Below the pieces are notes generated by a model, which was not told the origin of the DNA, ran no database searches, and was given only the letters and a program-made list of their open reading frames with translations. 64,000 bases of DNA, taken from positions 171,166,040 through 171,230,039 of the forward strand of contig NC_090025.1 of assembly GCF_037176765.1 (NCBI RefSeq), in the 5' to 3' direction. The translations under genes were made by a program, and so were the position numbers. Positions 11,606 to 54,349 of the stretch are shown here, piece by piece. Origin of the DNA: Anolis sagrei (lineage: Eukaryota; Chordata; Lepidosauria; Squamata; Anolidae). The stretch's first letter is position 1; the number at the start of each line of letters is the position of its first letter.

Positions 11606-11795
11606 TAGAATCATAGAGTTGGAAGAGAACTTGTGGGTCATCCAGTGCAACAACCTGCTAAGAAGCAGGAAAATCACATTCAAAGCACCACCAACAGATG
11701 TCCATCCAGTCTCTGTTTGAAAGTCTCCAAAGAAGGACATTATCACTTTGTAGCCTCCAAGGACAGATATGATTTTACTTCCCACAGTTCTTTTA
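11606..11795 (-). mobile_element. CR1 LINE 3' end
   Basis: Reverse-complement CR1 tail (agaatcatagagttggaaga), then the UTR (agaagcaggaaaat, catccagtctctgtttgaaa). Confidence 0.75.
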
Positions 11796-11845
11796 AAAAA
11801 GTATTTTCAGATTTTAAAAATGTTTGCAAACACCAATACACACAT

Positions 11846-12090
11846 CCATTGTGGTTGTGTGTCTTTAAGCCATTTCTGACTTATCGCAACCCTAAAGCAA
11901 ACCTTGGTTTTCATGGCAGGTTTTTGTTCACAGGGGATTTGCCTTCTTCTTCGTCTGAGGATGAAAGTGACTTGCCTAAGAGAGCAACTTGCTTAAGAAT
12001 ACACAGTGGGCTTCCATGTCCCAGCTGTTTCTGCTACTGTTCAACACAGAAACCAGTACGCCATGCTGGCTCTCTACCCCTCCATTACGA
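11846..12090 (-). repeat. tRNA-derived SINE (family C)
   Basis: Reverse orientation: 3' end tttaagccatttctgactta, body cagtgggcttcca, and head tacgccatgctggctctct at 12057-12075. Confidence 0.7.
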
Positions 12091-12233
12091 TGCATCAAAT
12101 TAATATATAAAATATCCCTGTCTTTAACATCAGATAAATCCGTCCATATCAGATCCAGATGGTATTTCTCAATTCTGGTTTGCAGTTATAAAAAAAAACT
12201 ACTTGTCCAAAACTTTAGTTTAATCATCAACAG

Positions 12234-12740
12234 TTGTTTTGCTAACACAAGAAGTTTTTTTTTAATTTGGAGACAAATAAGTACACTAGTGGATAGAATG
12301 GTTAACAAGTTTATTAATGAATAGGCATAATTTGCAAAGATGGAAGGCTTAACAGAAATTAAGGAGCAAATGGAAATTTACATTTAAACCAAGCCCCACT
12401 GAGCAATGTACACCCCTATTCTGTTGTTGATAGTCCCAGGAAATAAATCCCCAGCTAACTCTTTTGGTATGCACTGAACTCTTCCATGCACAATCTTGGA
12501 GACTTTTTATACACAGAACTTTTAATCTGTCTGTAACCCTCCACTCTCAATCAGTCACAGCTAGGGCACATCAACGCTGACCCTTAAATTGGACCCAATA
12601 CAATGTGATAGATTGATCTCAAGAGATGTCCACAGAGGGACTCCCCTAGCCACTGTGACTACCCTAAATGCCTCCTCTCACCCCCTCATGTTGCAGTGGT
12701 TTCTGACCACAATATAGCAGCTACCTGTTCCTGGTTATGT
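12234..12740 (-). repeat. possible old LTR fragment
   Basis: On the - strand the block cattaataaacttgttaac resembles the polyadenylation region of the LTR at 19310-20320. No clear ends or target duplication are seen, and the assignment is tentative. Confidence 0.25.
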
Positions 12741-13194
12741 ACTCTGACTTTAGTCAGAATGACAGGGTACCCCGTGAGAGGGGAGAAGAGGAAATCCCCT
12801 GTCTCTTCACCTCATTTCCCAGCACTCTTGTTGCCCACACTGACATCAGGGTAAGCAAGAGGAAACAGATAGGTGCCATGTTGTGGCTAGAGAGAAGAGT
12901 GCCATCCCATGTCCCCATGCTCACTGAGTCTAGGGATCATGAGATACCTGTGGGGACAGTTGTGGCTGGTTCTGTTTGGGAATCAGTGCAACTGTCCCCA
13001 CTGGCCTTAGGTCAGGGGACAGCCCAAATCCCAACTTTGAATTTGGGCTTTCTCTAAACATTTGGTAGCACATGGCAAGGTTGTATTACAGTGGCATTGC
13101 CCCACATTTCCATGGATCAGCCTATGCAGCATGTAGATGTCATGGGCTTGATCCTAATCTATACTGACTTAAATGGTCAGTGTACATGAAGTCC
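12741..13194. other. stretch without recognised features
   Basis: No recognised gene or repeat. Confidence 0.45.
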
Positions 13195-13480
13195 TAGAAT
13201 CATAGAATCATAGAATCAAAGAGTTGGGAGAGACCTCATGGGCCATCCAGTCCAACCCCCTGCCAAGAAGCAGGAATATTGCATTCAAATCACCCCTGAC
13301 AGATGGCCATCCAGCCTCTGTTTAAAAGCTCAAAAGCATCACAGACATGGAAAGAACTGCGAGGGCTATCTAGTCCAATCTCCTACTGTGCAGGAATACA
13401 CAACTAAAGCAGTTTTGAAAGATGACCATCCACCTCCAAAGAAAGAGCTTCCATCACCTATGAGGCAGTCTATTCCACTT
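13195..13480 (-). mobile_element. CR1 LINE 3' end, possibly two pieces
   Basis: The tail repeats agaatcatagaatcataga precede CR1 UTR sequence up to 13330. A related but more diverged CR1-like block continues to 13480. Between 13481 and 14100 I see nothing recognisable. Confidence 0.75.
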
Positions 13481-14099
13481 GGCTTTGGTTCAGTGTGTTC
13501 TTATTTATCCCTATGTCAGGCTTTTGGTAGTTAGTGTCTTATTTGTTGTCTATTATTTTCAGGGGTTTTTTTGTGTGTGTTTACAGTATGTGCTATTGCT
13601 CTTTAGAACCTCAGTGAGCATAATTTTCTTTACCAAGGAATGCAACCAATGTAGATGTGTTTAAAACACAAACCTTGCCTTCACAAACTATATGGGCAAA
13701 TTCAATGGACATGCAAGATAATAGACAAGTGGTAAATGAATTTTAATAACTATCCCTGATTTTGGGTTGTAGTGGTAATAGCAGCTACAACACATACCAA
13801 GATGCTAAACAAAACTGAGAACATTCTGAACCAACCACAAAGCAAAACCCTATTATTGTTTGTTCATGGGGGTGGGAACAGATTTTCAAAGAGCTGAAAT
13901 TAAACTATTGCATAATACAAAACCCACTGGAAGAAAATCAATCCATGCTGCCCTCTCAAACAGCAAACACATGTGAAACTTGATGGTGTTCCAGTTTGTG
14001 CCCCGTATTGCACACAGGGAAGCAATCTGGGCCTCCAGAGTTTGAAGGGGGTTGATTGGTGCAAAAGAGGGATGTGTCAAGAAAACTCCACCTCTGTCC

Positions 14100-14262
14100 A
14101 AACTCACCAAAAAAGAGAAAAGATCAAAGAAGGGGGCTGATCCTTCAGCTGCTCATTAAACTTTAAATAACTGTGTATGTTGTGTACACAGACATTCCTG
14201 CAAACACAGGAAGATCACATTTCCCTCTTCCCTGCAAGCAAAGCCTGATAATTTGGGTGAAC
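14100..14262 (+). promoter_or_regulatory. PAH 5' flank and 5' UTR (putative)
   Basis: The 160 bases before the start codon are not CpG-rich. A TATA-like TTTAAATA lies at 14162-14169, about 95 bases upstream of the ATG. The true transcription start cannot be set from sequence, and the assignment is inferred from position alone. Confidence 0.3.
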
Positions 14263-46265
<32,003 letters not shown>

Positions 46266-46796
46266 AGAAAATGATCTCAAAGCCAAAAGGCCAACACTGA
46301 AACAAACACTAAACTTTTAAACAATCATCATACCAATACTTAACACAATGTAGAAATGTATCGGATATATCATTTGTTTACTGGATGTATAATCTTACAA
46401 TGTTTGCCAATGCAGGAAAAGTTTAGCAAACTCTTCCATTATTATTTGTAACAAAAATGCCAGGTTTAGTTGCTAGACAGTCACACTCTGACAATGCCCT
46501 AATATACATGCCTACTTAGAAGTATATCCCATTCAGTCCAGTGGGATTGCAGACTTGTAAACTATCAGGGGTAAATAATTGTGACTCTCCAGTTGTTCTT
46601 CAGCTGCAACTCCCATAAGTTCTTGTTACTAAAGCCAATGACAATGGATGACAGGAATTGCAGTCAAACAATATCTAAAGTGCAATATCCCCAACAACTG
46701 CAGAATGGCTGTTCAGAAGGATTATTGGAGAAAAACTATGGAGCAGAGGAGTAGAAGCATTGATCCTTGCATATGGTAGAAGAGAATGCCACCCTC
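46266..46796 (+). other. PAH 3' UTR region
   Basis: This unique-looking sequence follows the PAH stop codon. It contains no AATAAA before the LTR remnant that begins at 46797. The first + strand AATAAA candidates are near 48083 and 49068, so the 3' end is not settled. Nothing else is recognised here. Confidence 0.4.
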
Positions 46797-47860
46797 TGTT
46801 GCACTCCAGACCAGGAAAGCCCTCTGACTTTAAACACCACACAGCTGAGTAGAAATGCAATCCGTTTATTGAAGATAGTTAAAAAGCAGTAGTAGTAAAA
46901 AACACTTTAAGAGAATAGGTAAATCCAATTAGGTAGGAAGATAAGCTGGAACAAATAGTTCAGGAAATTAGTCCATCAAAGTCCATGTAAACAAAGGCAG
47001 AAACTTCTATAGTAAAATCCAAAAAGTAGAAACATGAATCCAAGGCACTTAACATATGAATCTAAAATCTAAGAACTGAAAACATGAATCAAAGGCACTT
47101 AACACAGGAATCTTTCCAAAGCAAGGCTTCCATGAAACAGGAATGAGGTCTTGACTTGATTCCAGACTATGCTTCATCTGACTACAAATCCTGTACTTGG
47201 GACTTTTATCTCCTCATTATGCTATGTCCCAACCAGCCAGAAATGGGTTTCATTTTAGTCTTGAATCCCTTATCATTCTTTCTTTGAGCCTGGCAGAATG
47301 CCTAAGAGACTGGTCTGCTTTCCTATTCTGACTAATAACATCCCGTCTATCTATTTGCTCATTAATTTTGCAGCTGGGCCAGGTGTTGAGTTACTTTCAG
47401 GCTCTAAGCCATGGGAATTCTCTGGTAGCAATTCAGGGAGCACACCATGATCCCCACACCCTTCAGGAACATTCTCATAAGAAAATACACTTTGAACAGG
47501 GATCGTCTGGTCATTCTCTGCATCAATATCATTGGAAACACCATTACCTTCATTAACCTCATTGTCATCATTCCCCATATCCAAAGTACCCTGATCCTTA
47601 AACACAATCGCAGGCTGAATTCCAACACCCTCTACAACAGGCATGGGCAAACTTTGGCTCTCCAGGTTTTGGACTTCAACTCCCACAATTCCTAACAGCC
47701 TACAGTTGAAGTCAAAAACACCTGGAGTTTGCCCATGCCTGCTCTACAGTGACCAAAACAAGGCATGGGATACTGGTCAATGTCACCTTCAGCGTTTCTC
47801 TTCTGTGTTTTACCACTAATTTTCTCTAAGAAATTCATGTCATTCTCACAAGCAGACATT
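46797..47860 (-). mobile_element. LTR retroelement remnant: LTR plus part of the internal region (fossil)
   Basis: In minus orientation an LTR of about 544 bp spans 46797-47340, bounded TGTT...AACA, with an AATAAA signal near 46868. Immediately upstream, at 47341-47352, is a purine-rich tract, then internal coding-like sequence to about 47860, interrupted by a family 2 hAT MITE. The 5' LTR and most of the internal region are absent. Family is not certain (Gypsy/ERV-like). It is broken and old. Confidence 0.55.
47638..47741 (+). mobile_element. hAT-type palindromic MITE (family 2)
   Basis: The ends caggcatgggcaaacttt and gtttgcccatgcctg are flanked by ctctacaa and ctctacag (7 of 8 match). It is inserted in the LTR-element remnant, so it is younger. 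Confidence 0.8.
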
Positions 47861-49521
47861 TGTCACATATGCAGGAGATTTGAAAGCATATGAGACTTGG
47901 GGAAACATTTTAACCTTTTAGAAGATGCAAAAGAACACACACCTGTACAAATGATAGGATATGGTGTGACTATCTGTGAAATCCCAAAGGGCTCATCCAC
48001 AACTGGAGGAAGGCTATACTCGATTTTAGGGCCTGAAGTTCCTCACCTCTGATTTAGAGAATAAGATAGCAGATCTGTAAGAATAAACCAGTCTTGATAC
48101 TTTTCCTCTCCATCAGATTTTGTAAAGTTAGTGGGTCGCACAGTACATCAAAAAATATTCACAAATATATCATAGTGCTCAGAAAATCCAACCCTCCTGT
48201 GCACTTACTTCATATGCTGCAGGAAGGCTCAGAGGGAACAATGGAGTTAGAAGGGAATGGGGAATAATATTACGAGTATGTAGGTATATACTTCAAGCCA
48301 ACTATTGAATTATAGTAATCCAGTGGATTTCAAAGACAAGGAATACTCCAGTGGGTTTTGCCAGTTCCTTCCTCTAAAATACAGGTTCCAGAACCTGGTA
48401 TTCATGATCTCCTTTCCAGATACTAACCGGGCCTGACTCTGCTTAGCTTTCAAGACCAGACAGGATCTGGTGCTTTTAGGGTATTTATTAGGCTGATTGA
48501 AAAGATGTCCTAATTTAATATTAATTGCTCCAATCAATTTTATCATCTTACTTGCTCTATACAGCCTGGATCTACAGAAATGCATGTAGTTCTATATGTA
48601 AAAGGGAACTCTTCAACATGTACCTTAAACAATAACCTCAGAAAACTACAAATCACTTTTGATATATAAGATAACTAGAAGCTATCATTTCTGTTTATGC
48701 GCAATCCAAGCACTTATGGTAATTTATATGAATTGGTGTTTCTTCAAGATGTTATAGGATTTGTCAAAAATCCTACCATGATACAAAAATTTGAGGTGCA
48801 CTGGTGACTTTAAAAAGTCACCATAAAAACTGTCTAGATATGTCAGAGAAATCACTCTCAATGGAAATATTTCACCAGAGAAATATATGTCAGTATAACT
48901 GGCAAAACAGGAAGAGAATCAGTGTGAGGTGGTGAAGAGTATAAAAGGAAGCAAAGCTAAATATTCTGAGCAAATGTAGCTTCATTTATATTTTTCATAA
49001 AAGCCAGGATAAACAATCCTTGTATTTTCTTTAAAGCAAAATTAAAAATATGTAATTATTCCATGTAAATAAAATTCATTTATTGTCCCAATCATTGGCA
49101 TTTGCATTTTTTCAAGCTAAGCTTTGATGCCAGTACATACAAACATACACATAGACTTGACAGATTTGAGATTCATTTGAACAGAAATACTGATGACTAA
49201 TTTTATAATTCCCCATTGCCATTTCAAAAGGACGGAGATGGGAGAGCCCTTTGTGGTTGAGCCCCTTCATTGTATATAGCTGGAGCTTGCTTTAAATGGT
49301 AGACTGAGAGTTGATACAAAAGATGGAGTGCCATATTCCAACTCAGCAACAGAGAGGAGGCAAGGCTTTGAAGTGCAAGCCCTGTTTTTGTTGTTGCTAA
49401 ACATTTGCTTTTCCATTTGTATTAATACACTTCAAATGAATCATCTTAATTATAGGGATTGGTTGAACAAAGCCTTTGAGAGATAGCACAGAAAAGGATG
49501 ATCCAAGCAAAGCCTTTAGAC
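47861..49521. other. intergenic, one 5S-derived SINE
   Basis: Apart from the 5S-derived SINE at 48290-48490, nothing is recognised. An AATAAA near 49068 could serve the 3' end of PAH, but this is unsupported. Confidence 0.5.
48290..48490 (-). repeat. 5S rRNA-derived SINE
   Basis: On the - strand, the blocks agctaagcagagtcaggccc and ggttagtatctggaaaggag match the 5S rRNA core (AGCTAAGCAGGGTC...GGTTAGTACTTGG). A non-5S body extends left to about 48290. Confidence 0.7.
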
Positions 49522-49656
49522 CAGTGGTTCTCAACCTGTGGGTCCTCAGATGTTTTGGCCTTCAACTCTCAGAAATCCTAACAACTGATAAACTGACTGG
49601 GATTTCTGGGAGTTGTAGGCCAAAACACCTGGGAGTCCACAGGTTGAGAACCATTG
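49522..49656 (+). mobile_element. hAT-type palindromic MITE (family 1)
   Basis: cagtggttctcaacctgtgg and its inverse, flanked by ctttagac and ctttaaac (7 of 8 match). Confidence 0.85.
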
Positions 49657-49709
49657 CTTTAAACAGATTTAGAAAGCAATTTCCTGGGAGTAAGTCCTAT
49701 TGAATTTAG

Positions 49710-49928
49710 TGTGTATTTCCACTGTGGAATTAATGTGGTTTAACACCACTCTAATGACCATGTCTCAGTGTTATGGAATCATGGGAGTCATAGTTTGATG
49801 GTGCACCAGCAGGCATTGTCACAGAAGGCTACAGGCCTTGTGAAACTACAACTCCCATGATTTCATAACATTGAGCAAATGGCAGTTAAAGTGATGGCAT
49901 TAAATCTACAGTATGTGTATGTATCCTT
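49710..49928 (+). repeat. palindromic MITE (family 4), near full length
   Basis: The arms 'ccactgtggaattaatgtgg' and 'ggcattaaatctacagtatg' are inverted; inner arms gagtcatagtttgatgg and aaactacaactcccatgat also pair. Confidence 0.65.
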
Positions 49929-50305
49929 AGTGGGTTATATTTCTAAAATAAGATATTATGCCAGACTCAATATACTAAATGAGCTGTGTTGTTAAACAGT
50001 GGCTAGAATTCTATATGGTTCAGCATAGTATAGTACAGTATGAATCCCATATTTGCCATGGATGTGTTCCAAGATCCCCAATGGGATACCTGAAACATAA
50101 ATAATAATGCATCCTGTGTTTCGACTAGGACTGGAAGCATACTATAGAATAGCATTGAAGGACTTAGAGAGGCCAATAAACACTTCCAGGAAGGAATATG
50201 GAATGTGGAAATATGAAACCATGGATATCAAGTCCATGGATAAGGGCGTCATACTGTACTTTCACATAGAGAACTGTATCACAGGTAGCCATTCATACCC
50301 TAGAT

Positions 50306-50440
50306 CAGAGGTTCTCAACCTGTGAGTCCTCAGGTGTTTTGGCCTACAACTCACAGAAATCCCAGCCAGTTTACCAACTGTTAGGATTTTGGGGAGTTGA
50401 AGGCCAAAACATTTAGGGACCCACAGGTTGGGAACCACTG
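50306..50440 (+). mobile_element. hAT-type palindromic MITE (family 1)
   Basis: cagaggttctcaacctgtga and ggttgggaaccactg ends, flanked by ccctagat and ccctagac (7 of 8 match). Confidence 0.85.
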
Positions 50441-50530
50441 CCCTAGACTTAATTCTCCACCCCTACACACATGTATTCAATCATTCCTCCTAGTGAAGAA
50501 AGCACGAGGATTCGAGAAGTCTTTGGCCCC

Positions 50531-50622
50531 ATAGCCAGATGTAAAACAATTACATCATGCCCAGAAGCATGCAGAGATCCTTCAGAACGCTCAGCATATG
50601 TAATCATTTCACATCTGGCTAT
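50531..50622 (+). repeat. imperfect inverted repeat (hairpin), unassigned
   Basis: Left arm atagccagatgtaaaacaat (50531-50550) and the following tacat pair with atgtaatcatttcaca then tctggctat (50598-50622) around a ~40-base loop. I do not know the family. Nothing else is recognised at 50441-51106. Confidence 0.5.
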
Positions 50623-51106
50623 AGAGACATAGCCAGATGCTTCTTTGATCGCCACCACTTTTCACCAGATTTCTCCACTTTTATATTCCACATTTCTCCC
50701 AATATGAAGTCTTTCAATTTAATGCTTTTTTAAACAATAAGAAATGCTTTGAAATATTATTAACTCATAACTTAACTTGTTTTATATTTTAGTCCCAAAG
50801 AATTCACGAGAAGCTGCTCACTAATTCCTATGTATGTTACTTAGTTTGAACTCCAACATGTGGCATTATGTTTATTTATTCTTTGTTTGTTTAAACATGG
50901 AAAAGAAACAAGATAATTCTATGGACTGAACTAGCTTACCATACAATATTTGCCTATTTTTAGGACCAGCAATGGGAAGAACACAATGCCATGCTATCTT
51001 TCTGGATTCTATTACATTCTCTCCCACTCCCACAACTGCAAAATTATCATTTACATTTGGGGCCTTAATATCACTTGGTACTACACCCAAATAGGTGAGT
51101 TAATAC

Positions 51107-51230
51107 CAGGCATGAGCAAACTTGGGTCCTCCTTAAGTGGCTGGGAGGAAAAGGAAAGGACCCGAGGCTGTTGGGAATGGTGGGAGTTGAAGTCCAAAAC
51201 ACCTGGAGGGCCAAAGTTTGTCCATGCCTG
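51107..51230 (+). mobile_element. hAT-type palindromic MITE (family 2)
   Basis: caggcatgagcaaacttggg and caaagtttgtccatgcctg ends, with flanks gttaatac and gtttatag forming a decayed 8-bp duplication. Nothing is recognised at 51231-51566. Confidence 0.75.
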
Positions 51231-51566
51231 GTTTATAGCCAACCAAGCTCATGCAAAAATAAAAATCAGTCTTAAGGGAGCTGCCACATTCCTTTTTTTT
51301 CTCTTCTCCCTCCCCTGATCATGTTCAGGATTATAAAAATGTTTTCAGTTTACTCAATCCCAAATGGCAAGCAAGCAAAGATGAAAGCCTAGCAACTATT
51401 TTAGAACATATTGCAAATTGGAGAAGCAAAGAATGAACAACTTTGTGGGTTTCAGCCACTGAATTTGAATTAGAAGTCTGTGTTTCAGTACCTTGGACAG
51501 CAACTTCAAGGTGTGAATGAAGACCACCTCGAGTAAATAAATATTGAGTCTTCCATAATGGAGTCT

Positions 51567-51893
51567 GGAGCCCCTGGTGGCACAGTGGATTAAACTTCTG
51601 AGCTGCTGAACTTGCTGCCCGAAAGGTCATCGGTTCGAATCCAGGGTGAGCTCCTGCTGTTAGCCCCAGCTTCTGCCAACCTAGCAGTTCGAAAACATGC
51701 AAATGTGAGATCAATAGGTACTGCTCCAGCGGGAAGGTACCGGCGCTCCATGCAGTCATGCCGGCCACATGACCTTGGAGGTGTCTACGGACAACGCCGG
51801 CTCTTCGGCTTAGAAATGGAGATGAGCACCACACCCCAGAGTCAGACATAACTGGACTTAATGTCAGGGAACAACCTTTACCTACCTTTACCT
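51567..51893 (+). repeat. tRNA-derived SINE (family A), full length
   Basis: The head cctggtggcacagtggatta and B box ggttcgaatcc lead to the body ctgccaacctagcagttcga and the end acctttacctacctttacc. The long open frame on the opposite strand (51331-52089) is a shadow of this SINE and the adjacent Bov-B piece. Confidence 0.9.
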
Positions 51894-52075
51894 TACACAG
51901 AAAAAAGAAGAAGGGCCGACCAAGGGCAAGATGGATGGATGGTATCCTTGAAGTGACTAGATTGACCTTGAAGGAGCTGGGGGTGGTGACGACCGATAGG
52001 GAGCTCTGGCGTGGACTGGTCCATGAAGTCACGAAGAGTCGGAAACTACCGAACGAATGAACAACAACAACACGC
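51894..52075 (+). mobile_element. Bov-B (RTE) LINE 3' end
   Basis: The sequence encodes GRPRARW-like text (KGRPRARWMDGI), then LTLKELGVVTTDRELWRGLV and HEVTKSRKLP, the Bov-B C-terminus, ending in (AAC)n. It directly abuts the SINE. Confidence 0.8.
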
Positions 52076-52134
52076 ATACTATCTTCCACGCAATAACTTA
52101 CTATGTACGTCTCTCCGGGAGTATATAGTGACTG

Positions 52135-52268
52135 ACTAATTTATTTAATGTATTTATTTACTATATTTATATACTGCCCCTCTCAGCCCGCAGGCGACTC
52201 AGGGCGGTTAACAGGGCGGTTAACAGCATAAAACATTCAAACACATTAACATATAATATAATACCTTA
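52135..52268 (-). mobile_element. CR1/L2-group LINE 3' end
   Basis: (TTTA)-rich tail, atatactgcccctctcagcc and ggcgactcagggcggttaac, with a small tandem duplication of 'agggcggttaac'. Confidence 0.7.
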
Positions 52269-52279
52269 ACAAGATCAGT

Positions 52280-52503
52280 TAAATTGTCGAAGGCTTTCAT
52301 GGCCGGAACCACTGGTTTGATGTAGGTTTTTTCGGGCTATATGGCCATGGTCTAGAGGCATTCTCTCCTGACGTTTCGCCTGCATCTATGGCAAGCATCC
52401 TCACTACCTCTGAGGATGCTTGCCATAGATGCAGGCGAAACGTCAGGAGAGAATGCCTCTAGACCATGGCCATATAGCCCGAAAAAAACTACAACAACCC
52501 ATA
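52280..52503. mobile_element. Penelope-like terminal regions as a head-to-head inverted pair
   Basis: The left part (ttgtcgaaggctttcatggc, ttcgggctatatggccatgg, ttctctcctgacgtttcgcc) meets its near-perfect reverse complement at about 52402-52409. Arms are over 90 bases. Each arm carries a hammerhead-type core: the + strand core at 52410-52444 fits the consensus fully; the - strand core spans about 52370-52403. Confidence 0.75.
52410..52444 (+). ncRNA. small hammerhead-ribozyme-type core
   Basis: CTGAGGA (52410-52416), stem II arms GCTTGC and GCAGGC, and GAAACGTC (52437-52444). All invariant core positions are present. The mirror copy on the - strand has GTGAGGA in place of CTGAGGA. Confidence 0.65.
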
Positions 52504-52954
52504 AATCATAAATATCCATTAATGTATGTATGCTGTTTCGTTGAGTAACAATATAGAAGCGAAGCAGGAAAACAAACACAAACCAATTCATTGAAGAGCA
52601 AACCTTGAGATGACATTATGTTTTGCGGAGTGAGGTAGTTTGGGGGCGAGCGCTTGTCGACGCGAAACTCAATGGGAAAACCCTTCTTTATGAAGAGGAA
52701 ACACCATGAGCACCCAATCGGGAGTGAAGCAAGAGAGACCTCCACGCCTGGATGGATGCCAGCGAAGCTTTGCAAAAGATTTCGTTTCTCTTTCTCTTGC
52801 TTTTAAAGGGGGACAAGAGATAGGTGGAGGGGAGAATGAAGATTGTACAGATATGACAGATAGACAAACATCTAGTTAGATAGATAATATATTTTGCATG
52901 AGGAGCTTCCCATCTTCTGGTAAATAACAATCCGTGAGGTTTCATAATCTCTAG
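52504..52954. other. intergenic stretch without recognised features
   Basis: A few CpGs cluster near 52620-52760 (gcgagcgcttgtcgacgcg). No gene or repeat is recognised. Confidence 0.45.
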
Positions 52955-53045
52955 ATAGAGATAGATATATAGGTAGGTAGGTAGGTAGGTAGGTAGGTAG
53001 ATAGATAGATAGATAGATAGGTAGATAGGTAGATACATAGATAGA
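52955..53045 (+). repeat. (GGTA)n/(GATA)n microsatellite
   Basis: Compound tetranucleotide run: about seven ggta units, about five gata units, then mixed units. Confidence 0.95.
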
Positions 53046-53046
53046 T

Positions 53047-53275
53047 CAGGCCTGGGCCAACCTGGGCCTTCCCTTCAGGTGTTTTGGACTTCAACTCCCA
53101 CCATTCCTAAGAGCCCCAGAAAAAGGAAGCCTAAGATCCTTCCTTTTCCCTCTCAGCCGCTATCTGAACTGGGATCTATGGCAGTGTGGACTCAGATAAC
53201 CCAGTTCAAAGCAGATATTGTGGGTTATTCTGCCTTGATAGTCTGAGTTATATGGCTATTTGGAAGGACCCTAAG
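53047..53275. repeat. half MITEs of families 2 and 3, adjoining
   Basis: 53047-53156 has one arm of family 2 (caggcctgggccaacctggg). 53160-53275 has one arm of family 3 (cagttcaaagcagatattgt). Bases 53276-53728 show nothing recognised. Confidence 0.55.
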
Positions 53276-53728
53276 AAACAGCTTTACAAACTAAAGAATA
53301 AATAAAAATCCCAGGATTATCGAAGGATCGAAGTGGGATCAAACTGCTATAATTGTGCAGTGCAGATGACTCCCCCCTCCCTCGAATCTTCTGAGTCTCT
53401 TGGTTGCAACGCTCCAACCAATGCAATTAAGGTTGTAAAAATATTTCACAAATCGAAAGAAATCCTATATTTTCAGGATATGTTTTCGTACAGGGAAAAA
53501 AAAAACTGGGCTTTTGCTGCCTGAAATCATGCCTATGTTTCCAGTTAAAGGGAAAGATTTGATTGATTGCCTGATTGGTACGTAAATAAATAAATGTGTA
53601 AGTAAATCAGTATGTATGAAGCACACGACCATAAACAAGTTGTTCAGGGAAAGATGGAAGGAAATTTTTTAAGAAATCAATCTGAAAATCAAGGAGGAAA
53701 AAAATGCGACCAAGCTGTGCATTCTAAG

Positions 53729-54076
53729 GCCCTGTCTACACTACCATATAATCCAGATCATCAAATCGGATAATCCACATTATCTGCTTTGAAGAGGATT
53801 CGTCTACACTGCCGGTTCAAATAAAATATATTCAATACAACAAAATATTCCAAAAAGAGAATGCCAGAAAAAAGCATTGTGAACGATCACTTAATCATTT
53901 CAAAACATCCTTTCTCTTGAATGCCCTCATTTTTTTTAAAAAAAGGAAATTCTGAAGGAATATTTGCTGGTGCATTTGTCCCCTTAGAAACGGGATTATC
54001 GGAGTCTACACTGCCATGTAATCCGGTTCAAATCAAATAATCTGGATTTTATATGGCAGTGCAGAAGGGGCCTTGG
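53729..54076 (+). repeat. palindromic MITE (related to family 3) with unrelated interior
   Basis: The ends aaggccctgtctacactacc and atggcagtgcagaaggggcc are inverted, with arms of about 80 bases. The interior, 53820-53995, is unique-looking and has an A-rich centre. Confidence 0.55.
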
Positions 54077-54159
54077 ATTAATCGGATTTAATATTGCGCG
54101 TTTGATATCATAGTTTCAACAAGATTGAAGGGATTGTGGTTATTTAATCATGACTGCAT

Positions 54160-54306
54160 GCGCGCCATGCAGTCATGCCGGCCACATGACCTTGGAGGTG
54201 TCTATGGGCAACGCCGGCTCTTCGGCTTAGAAATGGAGATGAGCACCACACCCCAGAGTCAGACATGACTGGACTTAATGTCAGGGGACAACCTTTACCT
54301 TTACTA
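54160..54306 (+). repeat. tRNA-derived SINE (family A), 5' truncated
   Basis: gccatgcagtcatgccggcc to the end acctttacctttac. It lies just upstream of the CpG-rich TH2 start. Confidence 0.85.
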
Positions 54307-54349
54307 ATCATGACGAAGAATTCCAAGGAAATGAGTTGTCATTATAATG

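Noticed and set aside
48290-48490. Possible 5S rRNA gene (also 30695-30905)
   Set aside because: Only part of the 5S sequence is present, with many changes and a SINE tail.
51331-52089. Long - strand open frame of 252 codons between PAH and TH2
   Set aside because: It runs antisense across the family A SINE and the Bov-B end, with no protein family resemblance or splice context; chance openness of repeats.
52955-53045. Regular spaced repeats as a possible CRISPR-like array
   Set aside because: It is a simple tetranucleotide microsatellite in a vertebrate genome; there are no spacers.
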